This document shows, one piece after another, positions 1 through 11,879 of a DNA stretch of 64,000 bases. The stretch is from contig NC_084932.1 of NCBI RefSeq assembly GCF_958298935.1, positions 32,707,501 through 32,771,500 on the forward strand, read 5' to 3'. Origin of the DNA: Phragmites australis. Lineage: Eukaryota; Streptophyta; Magnoliopsida; Poales; Poaceae. The notes below the pieces were generated by a model. The model had not been told where the DNA came from. It ran no database searches and saw nothing but the letters and a program-made list of their open reading frames with translations. The number at the start of each line of letters is the position of its first letter. Position 1 is the first letter of the stretch. A program made the position numbers and the translations under genes.

Positions 1-476
1 ATATTATTGGCTTGGAATATCTCACTTCGCTTCGAGAAGTCCAGGTGTGGATCGACTGCCAGGGTGCGTCTGCTGCTGAGGTGGATGAAGCGGAGGCTGC
101 GCTGAGGAACCAAACCGATGTCCATCCCAACCGTCCAACACTTCAAGTCATCAGATGGAATGGAGCCAAAATGATCTCATCTGTCCAAGATCAAGAGGTA
201 GAATGATTAATTCGTGGTTCCTATCCAATTAATATTTCTCTTTATTTCTCTCTTTGTACAATTCCTTTTCTTTCCTCTACTTAAATTAATGGATCTGTAG
301 CTACTGGTCGTATATTGATCACCGGCTAGTTAGTTACTATTTCCTTATTTCCCAATTTTCAGCCAGAAGACGATAATCTACCCAAAGAAGAAGAAGATGA
401 TGAGAAGCAACAGGAGGAGGAGGTCTTGCTGACGGCTGATGATGCTGTCGCCAAATTAAGCTTAGTTGACGGCTGA
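1..476 (+). CDS. NLR disease-resistance protein, C-terminal end (partial)
   Basis: The 5' part lies outside the window. The first exon runs to 197 and encodes the end of an LRR region (IIGLEYLTSLREVQVWID, then AEVDEAEAALRNQ, HPNRPTLQVIRW). This wording is typical of the C-terminus of grass CC-NBS-LRR (RPM1-like) immune receptors, where a last 'gLEyLtSLreV' repeat is followed by a 'HPN.PTL...RW' tail. A donor GTAGAAT at 198 and an acceptor TTTCAG ending at 362 join in phase 0 to a second exon, 363-476. That exon adds 37 residues, very rich in Glu and Asp, ending at TGA 474-476. Without splicing the frame would stop at 204-206. The acidic tail is unusual for this family, so the spliced form is inference. 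Such receptors detect pathogen effectors in the cytoplasm or at the plasma membrane and trigger cell death; nothing here shows which effector. Confidence 0.75.
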
Positions 477-1580
477 TGATGCTACATGTACGTACGTACT
501 CTCTCCGCATCCTATTCCATTTCGATCCATTGCATTTTTCTGCTTCTTCATGTTGAGTGGTGTTGCTAGCTGGATGTACTCTGTTTCTAGGCACCATTCA
601 ACTCTGATTCTGGCTGTCCTCTCCACATGCCGTTTCTGTGTATGTACGTTGCATAACAATTTAAACAGATTTCTTGGCAGCCTTTCGCATGCAGATGTCC
701 AGCTTGGCTTGCTCCTCGATCAGAGTTTGTGACGCGAGTTGATTTCTGCTGGGACGGTGGCAGTATTGTACGTTGTTCGCTTCTTCAGTCGGGGTCTACG
801 TTCTCCTCCTCTGAATCTGTATCCATCATTTGGCTTGATCAAAGTTTCAGTTTACTGCTGCTTTAAACCTTTATAATATTGCTCATGCTGAACTGCTGGC
901 TTGTTAGATTCTTTCTTCAGTGTAGCATCTGCGTGCAAGCAAGTTTGGAACATATATATATGTTGTGTTGAAGGAGGCATACATAATTACATATGTGTTG
1001 TTCGCCTCATGTTTTTCTTATTTCGAGGAAAGTAAATTTGGCTCGTTTTTACCACCTCCAATACATACATATTGTAGTCTGTATGGAACATTGCAATAGA
1101 ATTTAGATAGGCCCTGTTCCTCAAAGCAGAGCTTGAGATAACGCATCAGACTGACGAGTCAGAGTGATGAATATATAAAACTGGTTTGGTTTGCCTAATT
1201 AGTACTGTACTAGAATACAGCTGTTGATAAACGATGATATATATCCTACTCTGATCCATATAAACGCGCCGGTTGCACATAACTCAAGTTATCAATTCTC
1301 AGGTATGGGGTAACAGCAGTTAACAGTTTTTATGGATTCATGCTTCTGTAGGACCAAATTAACAGTTGGTGCGTTGTTTGATGTCTAGATTTTCCTCTCT
1401 TTTTTTCAAGTCTTCAATGCTTGGAGTTTGGACTTGATTTTTAGAAAATAAATAAACATCTGGCTTTTTGCATTCGGAGATGCATATAACTAACAATTGA
1501 TTATTATAATATCCTGACATATATATAGTCAACAACACACGGGGAGGAAAAATATAAAAAGATGAAGTGTAGAAACGAGA
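477..1580. other. NLR 3' flank, no gene seen
   Basis: AT-rich sequence after the NLR stop, presumably 3' UTR followed by intergenic DNA. Short open frames have no recognisable content. No RNA gene or complete mobile element was seen. Confidence 0.5.
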
Positions 1581-1584
1581 ATGA

Positions 1585-2975
1585 CGACTAGAGGGCGGTG
1601 AATAGATGTCTCAATAAAATTTTTTTTGAAATAGATGGTCTTTTCTTATTTCTCACCCAATGCACCTCAAAACGTTCAAGCGGAAGCAAAAGAATCAGAG
1701 AGACAAAACAAGAAAACTAGTTCTATGGTAACATAACTCTATGGATGAAATATGAACCATAGTTTCCATTCAAGACCATTCTATGTGTCTTTATACATAA
1801 AAACTCGTAACTTTCAAAAATACTAGAGAAGATGGACACCGGACAAGATTATCCTCCAAGATGATAGTCTAGTGGTAAGGGGACTCAAGACCCGCTCAAA
1901 TACATGAGTATGTGAGTGTTTAAGCCACTAGCATTAAGAAAAATAACTCTGCAAAGCTGAAAAACTGCAGCTCAAAGAAAAGATCACCGGGTAAAGAATC
2001 TCTCCAAATTGATGATCTAGAGGTAAGGGTACTCAAGATCCATGAGCATACACTCGTATGTGAGTTTTTATGCCTCTAGTAACAAGAAGAATGACCTCAC
2101 AAGATGCTGAAATTTTAACCTAAAAATCAAAACGAAAATCAAAACCAAAAACCAAAAAATATGCAAACTTGCAAGGGAATCAATAGAGGAAAACTAGAAT
2201 GAGGGAAATTCCAGCATATGCAAAAAAAAAAACATAAACTCATTACTCAAAGAGGTCTGCTCTATTTTAGGTGAATTACATAGATTTATCTCTCAAAATT
2301 CTCACATATTACATAGACTAAGTATTCATCCTTCTCTCCTCTAAAACTCTAGCTCTAAAGCTCTCAAATGGGTGGCACAAGAGGGCTCAAGTGGCTGGTT
2401 CAAACTCTCCCATAGTCCTACCCTTTTATTTATAGGCCTAGGAAACTTGACCCTTAAGTTTCCTAATTTTTTCCCAAAATACCCTCTCTTGTAGTACATT
2501 CTTACCTACCACCAAGGTTATTTTGGTCCATTTTATTCTTCATTCATTGGACGGCCGCAGCGCCTTCACAACTTAGCTTCCCCTCGACGCAAGTTTCGCG
2601 ATGGTGCCACGTAATCTTGTAGTTCTCCTATAGTTTTGATGCCAAACCGCGAAACCGTCTGCACGATTCTTAAAGCGTAACTCACCGTCTTGCTTACACC
2701 TTAAGCAAGCGCTTTGATATCAACGGGTGTACTCCGTCATGCGATCCTGACCGTCGGCAAGTCTCTCCCGCTTCTTATCCCTTGAGCCGTCTTGTCACTT
2801 GCACCGGCAACCATTTCGCTTGACTTTGTCAACACGCCGTCTCCATCCGTCTTCAATGCTTTGCTCCAGTCCTCCACGTGTTTAGCTAGGATTACCCTTG
2901 ACTCCGCCTGGTCTCTTTGATCGTCTAGCACCAAGCACTCCGCTTGGCTCCGATCATCTCGCCGTCGATCGCCAA
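1585..2975. repeat. Dispersed repeat, copy A (partner at 51.2-52.5 kb)
   Basis: The segment matches 51222-52512 in the same order and orientation. Both begin near a 'gaattagatg/gactagaggg...gtgaat' phrase, contain a 'gatgatctaga.gtaag' block and the phrase 'acactcgtatgtga', and end with GC-richer text including 'cgacgcaagtttcgcgat' and 'cacttgcaccggca'. No reverse transcriptase, transposase or clear terminal repeats were found. It is therefore a non-coding piece of a transposable element, most likely LTR or untranslated retrotransposon sequence, of unassigned family. Within copy A the block at about 1848-1997 is repeated, diverged, at about 1998-2125; copy B has it once. Confidence 0.7.
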
Positions 2976-4184
2976 GTCTGAGCTGTTCGTCAGGGTGTCA
3001 CCGATGGACAAGGACCTAATGCGGTGGATCTTGAGGCCACTTGCGTGGTCACCGCTCGACCCCGCAGCTGACGCCTCCGCTTGACTCTACGGTCGACAAT
3101 GCACCACCGCAGTTCTTCTTAAGGCCGCCCTTGCACGCCGCTGCCACCGACTACTCCCCCACGCCTCCTCTACCGCCCATCCCACCAATGCTATGCGTGA
3201 GGATGTCAATGGCGTCAGCGAGCTAGAACGACCGAGGACATAAAGGTCATTTCCACTTCGTTTTCACGTCGACAGATGCAAAAATAAATAAATAAAATGC
3301 CACATGACGTATGAAAAGAGCTTAAAGTGTCAAACGAGAATATTTTCGTAGGGCCCCCATGGCATTTTTGCACATCAGCTCAAGAGGATGGATTTTATGA
3401 GTATACCATTCGCTAGAGTGAAAAAAAATTAGTTATCTTCTTTACTACTTAAAAAAATACTTAATGTTTTCTTCCCATGATTTGTCCTCCCGTGAATTCT
3501 ACAGCCTCCCACACCAGTACACCACGCGCTGCTGTACCGCGTGCTCACACGCGCTCACATGTGGGCCTGCATGCTCCCGCCCACGCGCTCGCGCGAACGT
3601 GCAAAAGCACGTGCATTAAACTAGTCCCTTCAAAAGGTTCTTCCAGCCCGAATGTATTTCTGAACCCGTTTCGTAGAATGAACGATGTCGATTACTGATA
3701 ATTTATACATCTCAAGGAGCACCCAGATGTCGATTGCTGATAAATCAGCAGCAGAACAGAACCGCTCGGGATTACTGAAAGAAGCACGTCAGATGCATAA
3801 GACGAAAAAAGAGGTGTTGTACCATGAAATGAAACAAGGAGGCCTCATTTCACTCTGTTCCTTTAATCTGTATTTCTACATAGAATGGAATGATTAAGTT
3901 AAACACAGTCTGTCTCTTCACCACTCAACTACTCACAGAAAAAAAATTGTAAACACAAGCTAGACCAACTGGGATACATCCACTGGTGCTGAGGGATAAT
4001 AATAAACTGGTTCTCATAACTAAGAATACCACCCAAGAAGCATGGCTGTCAGACAAGAGTATAGAAGAATGTGGCGCAAGCCCGGCAGTATCAACCCTCC
4101 AGCGCCGCCGTGGCTCGAGCCTGGAGGATGTGGACTCGAGGCTGGTGCCCCTGCCCTTGCACTGCCTGGACTTGCTGCGTCCCG
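2976..4184. other. Intergenic DNA and 3' flank of the glucanase gene
   Basis: No supportable gene. The part nearest 4184 is presumably the 3' UTR of the minus-strand glucanase. A short direct repeat of 'atgtcgatt.ctgata' occurs at about 3684 and 3727. The remaining frames are short and unlike known proteins. Confidence 0.4.
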
Positions 4185-7100
4185 TCAGGAGACGTATTTG
4201 CAGCTTCCGTAGCCTGCGACACAAGCACCAAAGCAATGCCATCATCAGTTGCAATTCAGAAATGATGCATAGTCAAACTCAAAACATCCACGAGATGAGA
4301 GGTCCTTTATATTCGGAAAGTGCAAGAAACCATAGTGTTATGCCGATACAGGTGCAAGATCCGTGAACAATAGACAATTGTCATGAACTTACTTGGGTTG
4401 TTGGAGGTGACCACGCCGGTGCCCTTGAAGTCGCAATCGTAGTCGTGGCGCCCCTTGGCCTGGTAGTATGCATTCATCACATACGAAGCATGGGACTGCA
4501 CGTTGTTGGGGTCAAAGCACGCGCCACCGCTCTGTATCGGCTTACAGTCAATGTAGCCACAGGCATAGTTGATGTTGTTCTGCAGGTCGGTCGCATTTGC
4601 ACCAGCCTTGACGACGCACCACTTCCCTCCACCAGACGGCGAAGGGTTTGTTGAGGGGTTTGGACTTGGCTTAGGAGATGGATTTGGAGAAGGGTTTGGA
4701 GCTCCAGACTGCAATGTAACAACACAATGTGCCAAATAATTAGGTCAGATAGAAAACTGAATTTCAAGCATCAGAGTGGAAGAATTAATCTCTCAAAGAA
4801 GAAATAGAAACTGAGTGCACAGAAGTATAGGCATTTCAAAAAAAAAAAACCCTGGTATTAATCTGAGACTCCGAACTGAGATATGCACATTTAGCCATTA
4901 ACCTATTGCTCGTCAGAAATTTTTACAAAGTATTAAGAGGCCTGACATGAGGACTGTAGAATTGTAAATATGACTTATGCATTTGACAACAAACACATGG
5001 TCTCTGGAGTCTGGACTGGCACCGCCCGAAACATGGCCTGCCCAGCTTGATTGCCCCCTAAGATTATTGAGTCACTAATATAGGTCCTACCAAAATGCTA
5101 AAGAATACAGACAGCACCACCTTCTCCACATGGTATACTTTACCTGGGCATCACCAAGAGCAAGAGGCTAATCGCTGCCTATTTTCTTTGGTTGGACGAT
5201 ATTGGAGAAGCTACTCCAGATGCACACCAAAATCAATAGCTCGAGCAGAATCGGGGATTACAAGGTTCAAAAGATCAAAATGGCAGCATGCATAGGAATT
5301 TAGGATGATATGTGACCTAAAGAGAAAAAAAGTTTGAAAAGGCACTGCTCCATCCCGTCTATAACGGTACCTTACTTGTTGCCGGCATCAGAAAGTACCC
5401 AATAGGCATCTCCGTAAACCATATAACAAGTTTTCAGCTTATTTTTAGTTGAGCTTGAGTCCCACGACGCATAGAATCTTAAGCCCATCTCCTTTGCTTC
5501 AAGGTAGCTACTTGTGGACACACCAAACTATAACTACTGCTCAGGTTTTTATATTCTTACATTGGTAATAAGTACCATGTAAAAATCTGAGAATTACCCT
5601 GTGATAGCTAGCAAATAGATTTGGAGCAGAAGCATCTCATCACTCACTGGTGTGCACACGGATCTAATCAGAGTACAAGAAGCAAGTCCAAAAGATCCAG
5701 ACGTGTCCAAGGCCTCAGCACATGGGATGCTGTCACTGGATCCATCCAGAAAAGAAAAGCATCCAGCTGAGTGAGGCACGTTCTAATCTTTCGGCAACTA
5801 GAACACGGAGATGAGAGGGCAAAAGTTGGAGACGCAAGACGGCCTTTCCAGAGGGGTCGGTCCATATATTCCATACATCATGGCAACACCTTTGACAATG
5901 CAGTGTGAACCTAACCACACAATGTGCTATCGGCATGTGGAGTGATTCTTCTGGCTGAAATCTAGGACCAAACCAGGTGGACCAGCTTCGATGAGCGTTC
6001 CGTGTACAAGTCGGTCTATCCACATGATATATTATTGACACAAGCAAGAACATACCGATGATCTATGTATTGACAGAGGACACTAGCAGAGAAGCTAACT
6101 AACTAATACATCACACCAATAATATGTCCAGATCTACTAATATGAATGTCGGTGACAAGTTCGCTTTCAACGGTGTCAAACGGTCATATACGTGTGCCCA
6201 CTGATTCGTTCCCTCAAACTAAATAAAAAAGAATCAGGAGCATTGGTTTGGTGGTTTTAAAAAAATGCAACCTTTGACACAGTGACGCGAAGCTATGACC
6301 TACCTGGCGAGTATGAAGGCATTCTTGAATTGACAACACGACCTTTTGACGCAACTGAAACCGCGTCTCATTTCCTACTTTATTTTGAGAGTCAAATTTT
6401 AAATTTTGGCACCGAGTTAAGTTACGTTGTGTTGTGGGCACCGAGTAAATTACTACTCTAAAGGAGATCGAGAATTAAAGCAAGCAGATTTCTTTGGACC
6501 AAATAATGAATCAATCGCAGCAGAAGAAAGAAATTAATTAACGGTACGGCAGTGAGGGAGAAAGAGAGAGCAGAGGGATGCTGACCGAGCCTTGTCGGAG
6601 TAGTCCGAGATCGTATTTGGGCGTGAAATCCGGGTTGAAGATGCCAAAGTTCCTCTCGGCGATTGGGCCGGGCTTCTGGTTCTCGTCGAAGAGGGAGAAG
6701 ATGTAGGTCTCGAAGGTCTTGCCCGGCATGAGCGGCGTGCCCTTGCCGCCGCTGCACACCCGTATCATCCCTGCGTTGAAGTCCCTTGCCTCCTCGGGAC
6801 CGACGCCGACCTGGCCGGACTCGGCCTTTGTGGGCCAGCCGGCCTCCCCGACAGCGATCTCGACGTCGGCGAAGCCGAGCTTCTTCATGGCGGTGTAGAT
6901 GGCGTCCATCTGGGCGTCGAACATGCTGGTGTAGTTGAGCTTTGTGGCCGGGTCGTAGATGCCGCGGTTGGGGCGGAAGATGGCGTAGTCGAGCGTCTGC
7001 GCGTTGTAGCTGAAGTAGGGGTAGGCGTTGACCATGAGCGGGGAGGCCGTGTCGCGGAGGAACCTGAGCATCGGGGCGAGGATCTTGTTGTCGAAGCCGG

Positions 7101-7638
7101 GGCGGAAGCGCGCGTTGGAGGGGATGCCGTCGGAGGGCGCGAGGATGCCGAGGTAGTGCGGGGTGGTGACGCGCACCCGGGGGAGGCCCTCGAGCTTGAG
7201 GGCCTGGGCGAGGCGGCGCATGGCGGGGAGGAGGGCGACGACGAGGTTGGGGTCGATGGTGGGGCCGAGGATCTCGTTGCCGGCGAGGAGGAGGGTGACG
7301 TTGGCGCCGGCGGCCACCTGGGCGGCGAGGTTGTCACGGACCCATCCGCGCGCGGCGTCGAGGCCGGTGGCCTTGTCGGCGAGGGCGGGGAGGACGGAGT
7401 TGGGGAGGGAGACGGCGAGGGAGATGGCGGGGGCGTTGGCGGCGAAGGCGGAGAGGAAGGCCGGGTTGGCGTCGAAGAGCTTGACGCGGTTGATGGTGGT
7501 CTTGGTGGCGAGGAAGGAGGCGACGGCGGCGGGCGTGGGGAGGTTGTCGGCGTTGGCGCCGTAGTTCACGCCGATGGGGAGGTCCGCGCCATGGACGCCG
7601 GCGATGGCGCCGAGCAGCAGGAGGAGGGGGAGGAGCAT
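4185..7638 (-). CDS. Glucan endo-1,3-beta-glucosidase, GH17 with X8/CBM43 domain
   Basis: Three exons on the minus strand, 7638-6586, 4708-4393 and 4213-4185, give 465 aa. The start at 7638 is preferred over an in-frame ATG at 7734 because it opens directly into a signal peptide (MLLPLLLLLGAIAGVHG) before the mature start ADLPIGVNYG. The GH17 barrel follows, with the likely acid/base Glu in LLLAGNEILG and nucleophile Glu in VGEAGWP. A Pro/Ser/Asn linker leads to an X8 module with the expected cysteines (WCVVK, ACGYIDC, GGACFDP) and the end GSCKYVS. The last 29-nt exon supplies the final codons, TGA at 4187-4185. There is no hydrophobic tail after X8, so it is probably secreted to the wall or plasmodesmata without a GPI anchor. 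It should hydrolyse callose-type beta-1,3-glucan, with X8 binding the glucan. The first donor is GTCAGC rather than GTAAG/GTGAG. Confidence 0.9.
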
Positions 7639-8203
7639 CGTCCTGATTGATTTGGGGGAGGAAATGGAAATGGAAATGGAAAGCAACGTGAGGAGACGGG
7701 CCGTTGCGGTTTTCAAACCTCTCCTCTCCTCCACTCCTCCTCTCCTCTATTTTTAATTAATTTTTAATTTAGGACGCAAATATACATGCGTGCGTGAGTG
7801 AAAGGTGGTCAGACCAGTCAGCGGTTCCTTCCTCCTTCCTTCCTTCCTCTGGGCAGCTAGTATTTTGTGCTGTGGTGGGGCCCACCACCACCACCACCCA
7901 ACTTTCGTACGTGCAGAGAGAGAGAGAGACAGCATCTGTCTGAGACGCGTAGCCGTAGAGCAGCGCAGCTTTCCATGCCCATCCATCATCCATTCTTACT
8001 AGCATAGCGAGTAGAATTGCTAACAAATTATATTGTCATACGACAGCATCAACTTACTACAAACTCATTGTACTCATTCTCTCTTACCAACAACAGCAAG
8101 AAGAAGAAAGCTAAGCAAAGCAAAGCAAACGAGTGCCTCTGCCAAGGTTTTACAAACAGAGCAAAGAAACTACCACCACAATATCTGGGCTGGGTCTCAT
8201 CCA
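7639..8203. promoter_or_regulatory. Glucanase promoter region and SR-gene 3' UTR
   Basis: Only 565 bp separate the glucanase start from the stop of the upstream minus-strand SR gene, so this stretch must hold both the SR 3' UTR and the glucanase promoter. On the minus strand a TTAAAAATAGAG stretch at about 7747-7758 is a possible TATA box. Poly-CT and CCTTCCTT runs lie at 7820-7850 and a GA run at 7917-7930. Confidence 0.4.
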
Positions 8204-10857
8204 TCAGCTGCTACGCGTAGGAGACGCCGACCTTGACCGCGATCCTCCAGGTGACTCGGTGCGTGCTCCGCGGCGCCGCTGCCAAGCTTCCTGCCCGTCC
8301 TCACCTGCTGCTGGCCTCCTGTCAACATACATACATCAATACCATACACTTTGTTCAGGCGCAAGCAATCCTCAAAAACAGAACCACCCAATTACCACAA
8401 CATTAGTTCTGGAGTAACTAACATATATGCCAGATACATGTAGTATCAGCACAAGAGGACAAAGAGTCAAAGACAACTTACTCATCATGACCATTGTCTG
8501 CACCACGGCGATTGTTCCTATCGTCAGGGGTGTAGGATCTTCGCTTCTTCTCCACGTCATCTCCTTTAGCCTGTCTTGGTGACCTCCGCTGCTCTTCCGG
8601 GGATGCAGAGTAGTCATCCCGCCTTCTAGGGGCAGGAGAGTATGACCTATATATAGTGTAGGCATCATCGTTTCCATAAAGATTGTTGCACATTGTATCA
8701 TGGTTAATTTAATTCTTCACAAACACTCGATAATGGCATACCGTGATCTAGCACGGCCACGGGGGCGCGGAGAGCGGGAACGTGAGTATGAACGAGAACG
8801 AGACCGCCCTGCAGGAAGGATAGCAACTTATAAATATTGCAACCTGTTCTATTCAATGAAGAACACGGATAGGTAAAGATGGTGCCGGGACATTATAGAA
8901 CCAAAGAAAAGAAACTGCATAATACATCAAGCATAAAACTGAATGGACCAAGACTCTGGTTTTTTTTTTAACATTTACCTCAGAATTAATCAAACAGCAG
9001 CAGTTATACATGGACAGGGTACATTTCCTTTAAGTTGGATAATGATGATGCAAACTCTAGCATTCAGGTGTGCAGCTCAAATAATAGGACAAACAATAAC
9101 TATAACAGTTGGGAATAAATCAGATTACCATGGCGAGAAGAACGACGCCCTTCATGATCAGAATATCCTCTGCAAAGCAACCACTCAAGTCATCTAAAAT
9201 GAAACGCAGATAAAGCTTTCAAAAAAGCAATGGGTACTGGCATACCTTGGATTTGTTCGTCTACGCATTTCCTCGGGCCTTTTCCGTGTATCCGCAGCAA
9301 GAACGACAGTGATCTCACGTCCAGCAAACATCTGACGGTTCATGTGATATTGTGCCTCAGAGGCATCAAAAGCGTCAACGAACTCCACAAATCCAAACCC
9401 TCTTGGCTCCCTAAATGATTACAAAATTTTCGATAAGTAAAATTCACATGGTTCGGTAAACAAACAAGAGGGCAGGTATTGATCATATATAGTATGTGCC
9501 CAATGAGTTACCACCATAGTTTCATATTTCAGTGAATCGTCTATAATCCTCCATGAAGTACAGCTAAAAACTTACTAACATGTTCATCAAATGGTAGCAA
9601 GCCTCTCAAAAAGCGGTTAGGAGCCCAGGCTTGTCTTAGTATCCAAATTTCTTGTATACATCTTCATAAAATGATTCGCTTCAGGTTCCTCAAATGTTTG
9701 AAAAGTCATGAAAGTACTTGAAACCAACTTCTCTTCATTATATCTTTTCAAGAAAGATACAGTAAAACCCTCCTCTTCAGGAAATTAATTTTGTCAACAA
9801 ATCGAATCTTGTCTTCATAAAAGAACTTCATTGGCTCAATACTCTACCTCACCAAGCAAATGAACAGTTAGGACTGCTAAAGTGCTCTTCAACAAGTTCA
9901 GGGCTTGTATTTACTTGAACCAAATACAATCCTGGGAATAATTTCAAAAGAGTAATTCGTACCAGAAGAAAACTCATAGGTGGTATAATATAAAGCAAAT
10001 ATATCCTCTACAAGACATTAATTTGCGAAGTTCAGGACTTCAAGGAGTTACACTAGTCTTACTCCACACATTCTTCCTTAAGTTATCCAATGATAATTTT
10101 CGAGTTTGCAACAAGTGCATACAAAAAAGGAAAAGGGTGCTCCTACGTTCTTTTATGCAAATTTATTAAATTAGGATGATTAGCCCATTCCCAGACTGGA
10201 ACCTCATGAAGTATTTTTGAGCTGTGAGCTGTGAATACATCTCCAGCAAACTCTAGTACCCGGGAAAAATGTTTGGATTCATGCAGACATTATCGGGTCA
10301 GGATATAGCATGCCGAAAGGATTGTTCTTCTAAACTCTTTACTTTAAAGGCACCAGCACGAAAAGGGCTTGAAGTTTCCGAGTGCCGTTGAGTCCCCAAT
10401 GGTTCAACATGTTTATATAGCCAGTCATGGTATTGAAGTGAAATGGATAGATGTAGCAACTAAACCAACCAGATTAGCTTCGTAGCTTCACTAACACTTA
10501 CCCAGTGTGATAGTCTCTTGGCAGGTAAACATCCCGAACAGGACCAAACCTTTCGAAAGGGGCTCGGAGATCCTCAGGCCTGCAAATTTGTGAGAACCAT
10601 AAGGGCCAAGTTAGCAACCAATGAGATGGAAAAATGGACAAGGATAAACAGCAGGAGGGGATGGTGAGGTGAGAATTTCTATACCTGCATCTCATCGGAA
10701 TGTTGCGAACCAGCAGGCTTACCGAACCTTGGTCACCGCGTCCTCCGCGCCCTCCACCACCACCACCACCACCATATCCTCTCCTCGGCGGGCTTCTTCC
10801 CCTGCCGCCATATCCCCTCCTAGGGGGGCTATGGTAAGCGGGGCTGTACCTCCCCAT
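8204..10857 (-). CDS. SC35-like (SCL) serine/arginine-rich splicing factor
   Basis: Seven coding exons on the minus strand: 10857-10685, 10579-10502, 9410-9246, 9169-9129, 8808-8742, 8646-8482 and 8318-8204. They join in consistent phase to 267 aa. The N-terminus carries short Arg/Pro/Gly repeats (SPPRRGYGG) as in plant SCL28/30/30A/33 proteins. An RRM follows at about residues 46-125, with RNP2 LLVRNI and RNP1 RGFGFVEF, then an RS region (GRSRSRSYSRSRSPRPRGR) and a final SRSRSASPTRSS. These nuclear proteins bind exonic enhancers and recruit U1 and U2AF for splice-site choice. An in-frame TAA at 8480-8478 would end the protein early, but it lies in a donor (GATGA|GTAAGT), and splicing restores the expected RS-type tail. 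The third exon is preceded by an intron of about 1.1 kb. Phylogenetic placement between SCL30A and SCL33 was not tested. Confidence 0.9.
9411..10501 (-). other. Long intron inside the RRM of the SCL gene
   Basis: This intron of about 1.09 kb splits the RRM after HTG and before EPRGFGF. The other introns of the gene are a few hundred bases or less. In plant and animal SR genes a long intron at an RRM position often holds alternative splice sites used for autoregulation through nonsense-mediated decay; this is documented for Arabidopsis SCL33. Presence of such exons here is inference. Confidence 0.5.
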
Positions 10858-11345
10858 TGTTGTCGGTGCCTGCACACGCAGTTCGTTCAGTCCATTGGTA
10901 GCAAGCAATCCAAGATGGCGCGGCGCGTGCACTCATCATACAAAGGCACAAGAATCAAGGTGCACACAAGGTTGTGGACTCAGAAGCATACAGGACGCAC
11001 ATATTTCTCAAAGAATCAAACAAATCCAAGTGCGCCACATGGTAAACGGATAGATCGCCGCGAACGCTAAAAAAAAACAAGACAGATTCCGGGCAGCTAA
11101 CCACCTAACTCGCACGAACATCCATCGCATCAGGAGATGTTCCGAAGCACGGCCGTAGGGCATGTGCGTCTATCCTGCTTCCTAGAGCATGAGACATAGC
11201 CGCGAAGAGCGAGCGAACGATACAGAAGGAGAGAAAGGGAGAGAGGAGAGGGGCGTTACCGCGGGTGAGCCGCCGCCGCCTCAGCGCCGCCGGAGATGCG
11301 GGATTAGGGCAAGCGAGGAAGGGGAGAGAGGACTCGCACGTGGCC
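10858..11345 (-). other. SCL gene 5' leader with an intron
   Basis: On the minus strand the coding start is preceded by an acceptor GTGCAG followed by a 15-nt leader ending in AACA before ATG. A likely partner donor, CCGCG|GTAACG, lies at about 11260, so a non-coding first exon probably occupies 11261 to roughly 11340. A leader intron of this kind is common in SR genes. The transcription start was not located. Confidence 0.45.
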
Positions 11346-11879
11346 GGGGTAAGGGTTTTATTTGGGCCGTCGGGATGGGCTGTTTTGTAGTGGCCTTACA
11401 TTACATCTAACTCTGTTTTGTAGTGGGCCCACAATATGTCCATATATTGTTCCTTGCGCCCTCCCTGCAGCAGGCTTCTGTTCACCGGCGCTGGGATGTT
11501 TGTTTGAGATTTTATATATTTTTAAAAAAAAATTAAAAAATTGTAAATATATACGTCTGTTTTGAAATTTTGCAAATGTGGACTCTTGTCGCATTTTCAA
11601 CCAGCGACAGGTAGTGTCAGCCTTATTCCAACGGTGGAGTTGGCCATGGTGACATCCACATCGAGAGACAGTAGTTTCTTTAAAACACGCGCAAGGAGAG
11701 AGAGGGAGAGAGGAGAAAGAAGAGGAGAGGAGATGGGAGGGGAGGGAGAGAAAAGCGACGAAGCTCTATTAGAATCTATCGTTGGTGGAGATAAATATTT
11801 TTATATTAGTAATTTTTTTACAAACCAACTTGGTAAGCTATCGTATCTAGTTTTAGGCATATCGTATCTAGTTTTAGTC

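Noticed and set aside
1848..1930. tRNA-like words ('gtctagtggtaagggg')
   Set aside because: The wording resembles a tRNA D-arm, but no clover-leaf or T-loop follows; it is part of the dispersed repeat.
7156..7650. 164-codon plus-strand frame rich in Gly, Glu and Val
   Set aside because: It is the antisense shadow of the GC-rich glucanase exon 1; such frames arise from codon bias and show no domain.
8478..8480. TAA as the stop of the SCL gene
   Set aside because: It lies in a good donor site, and the next exon at 8318 restores a typical RS-protein end in the same frame.
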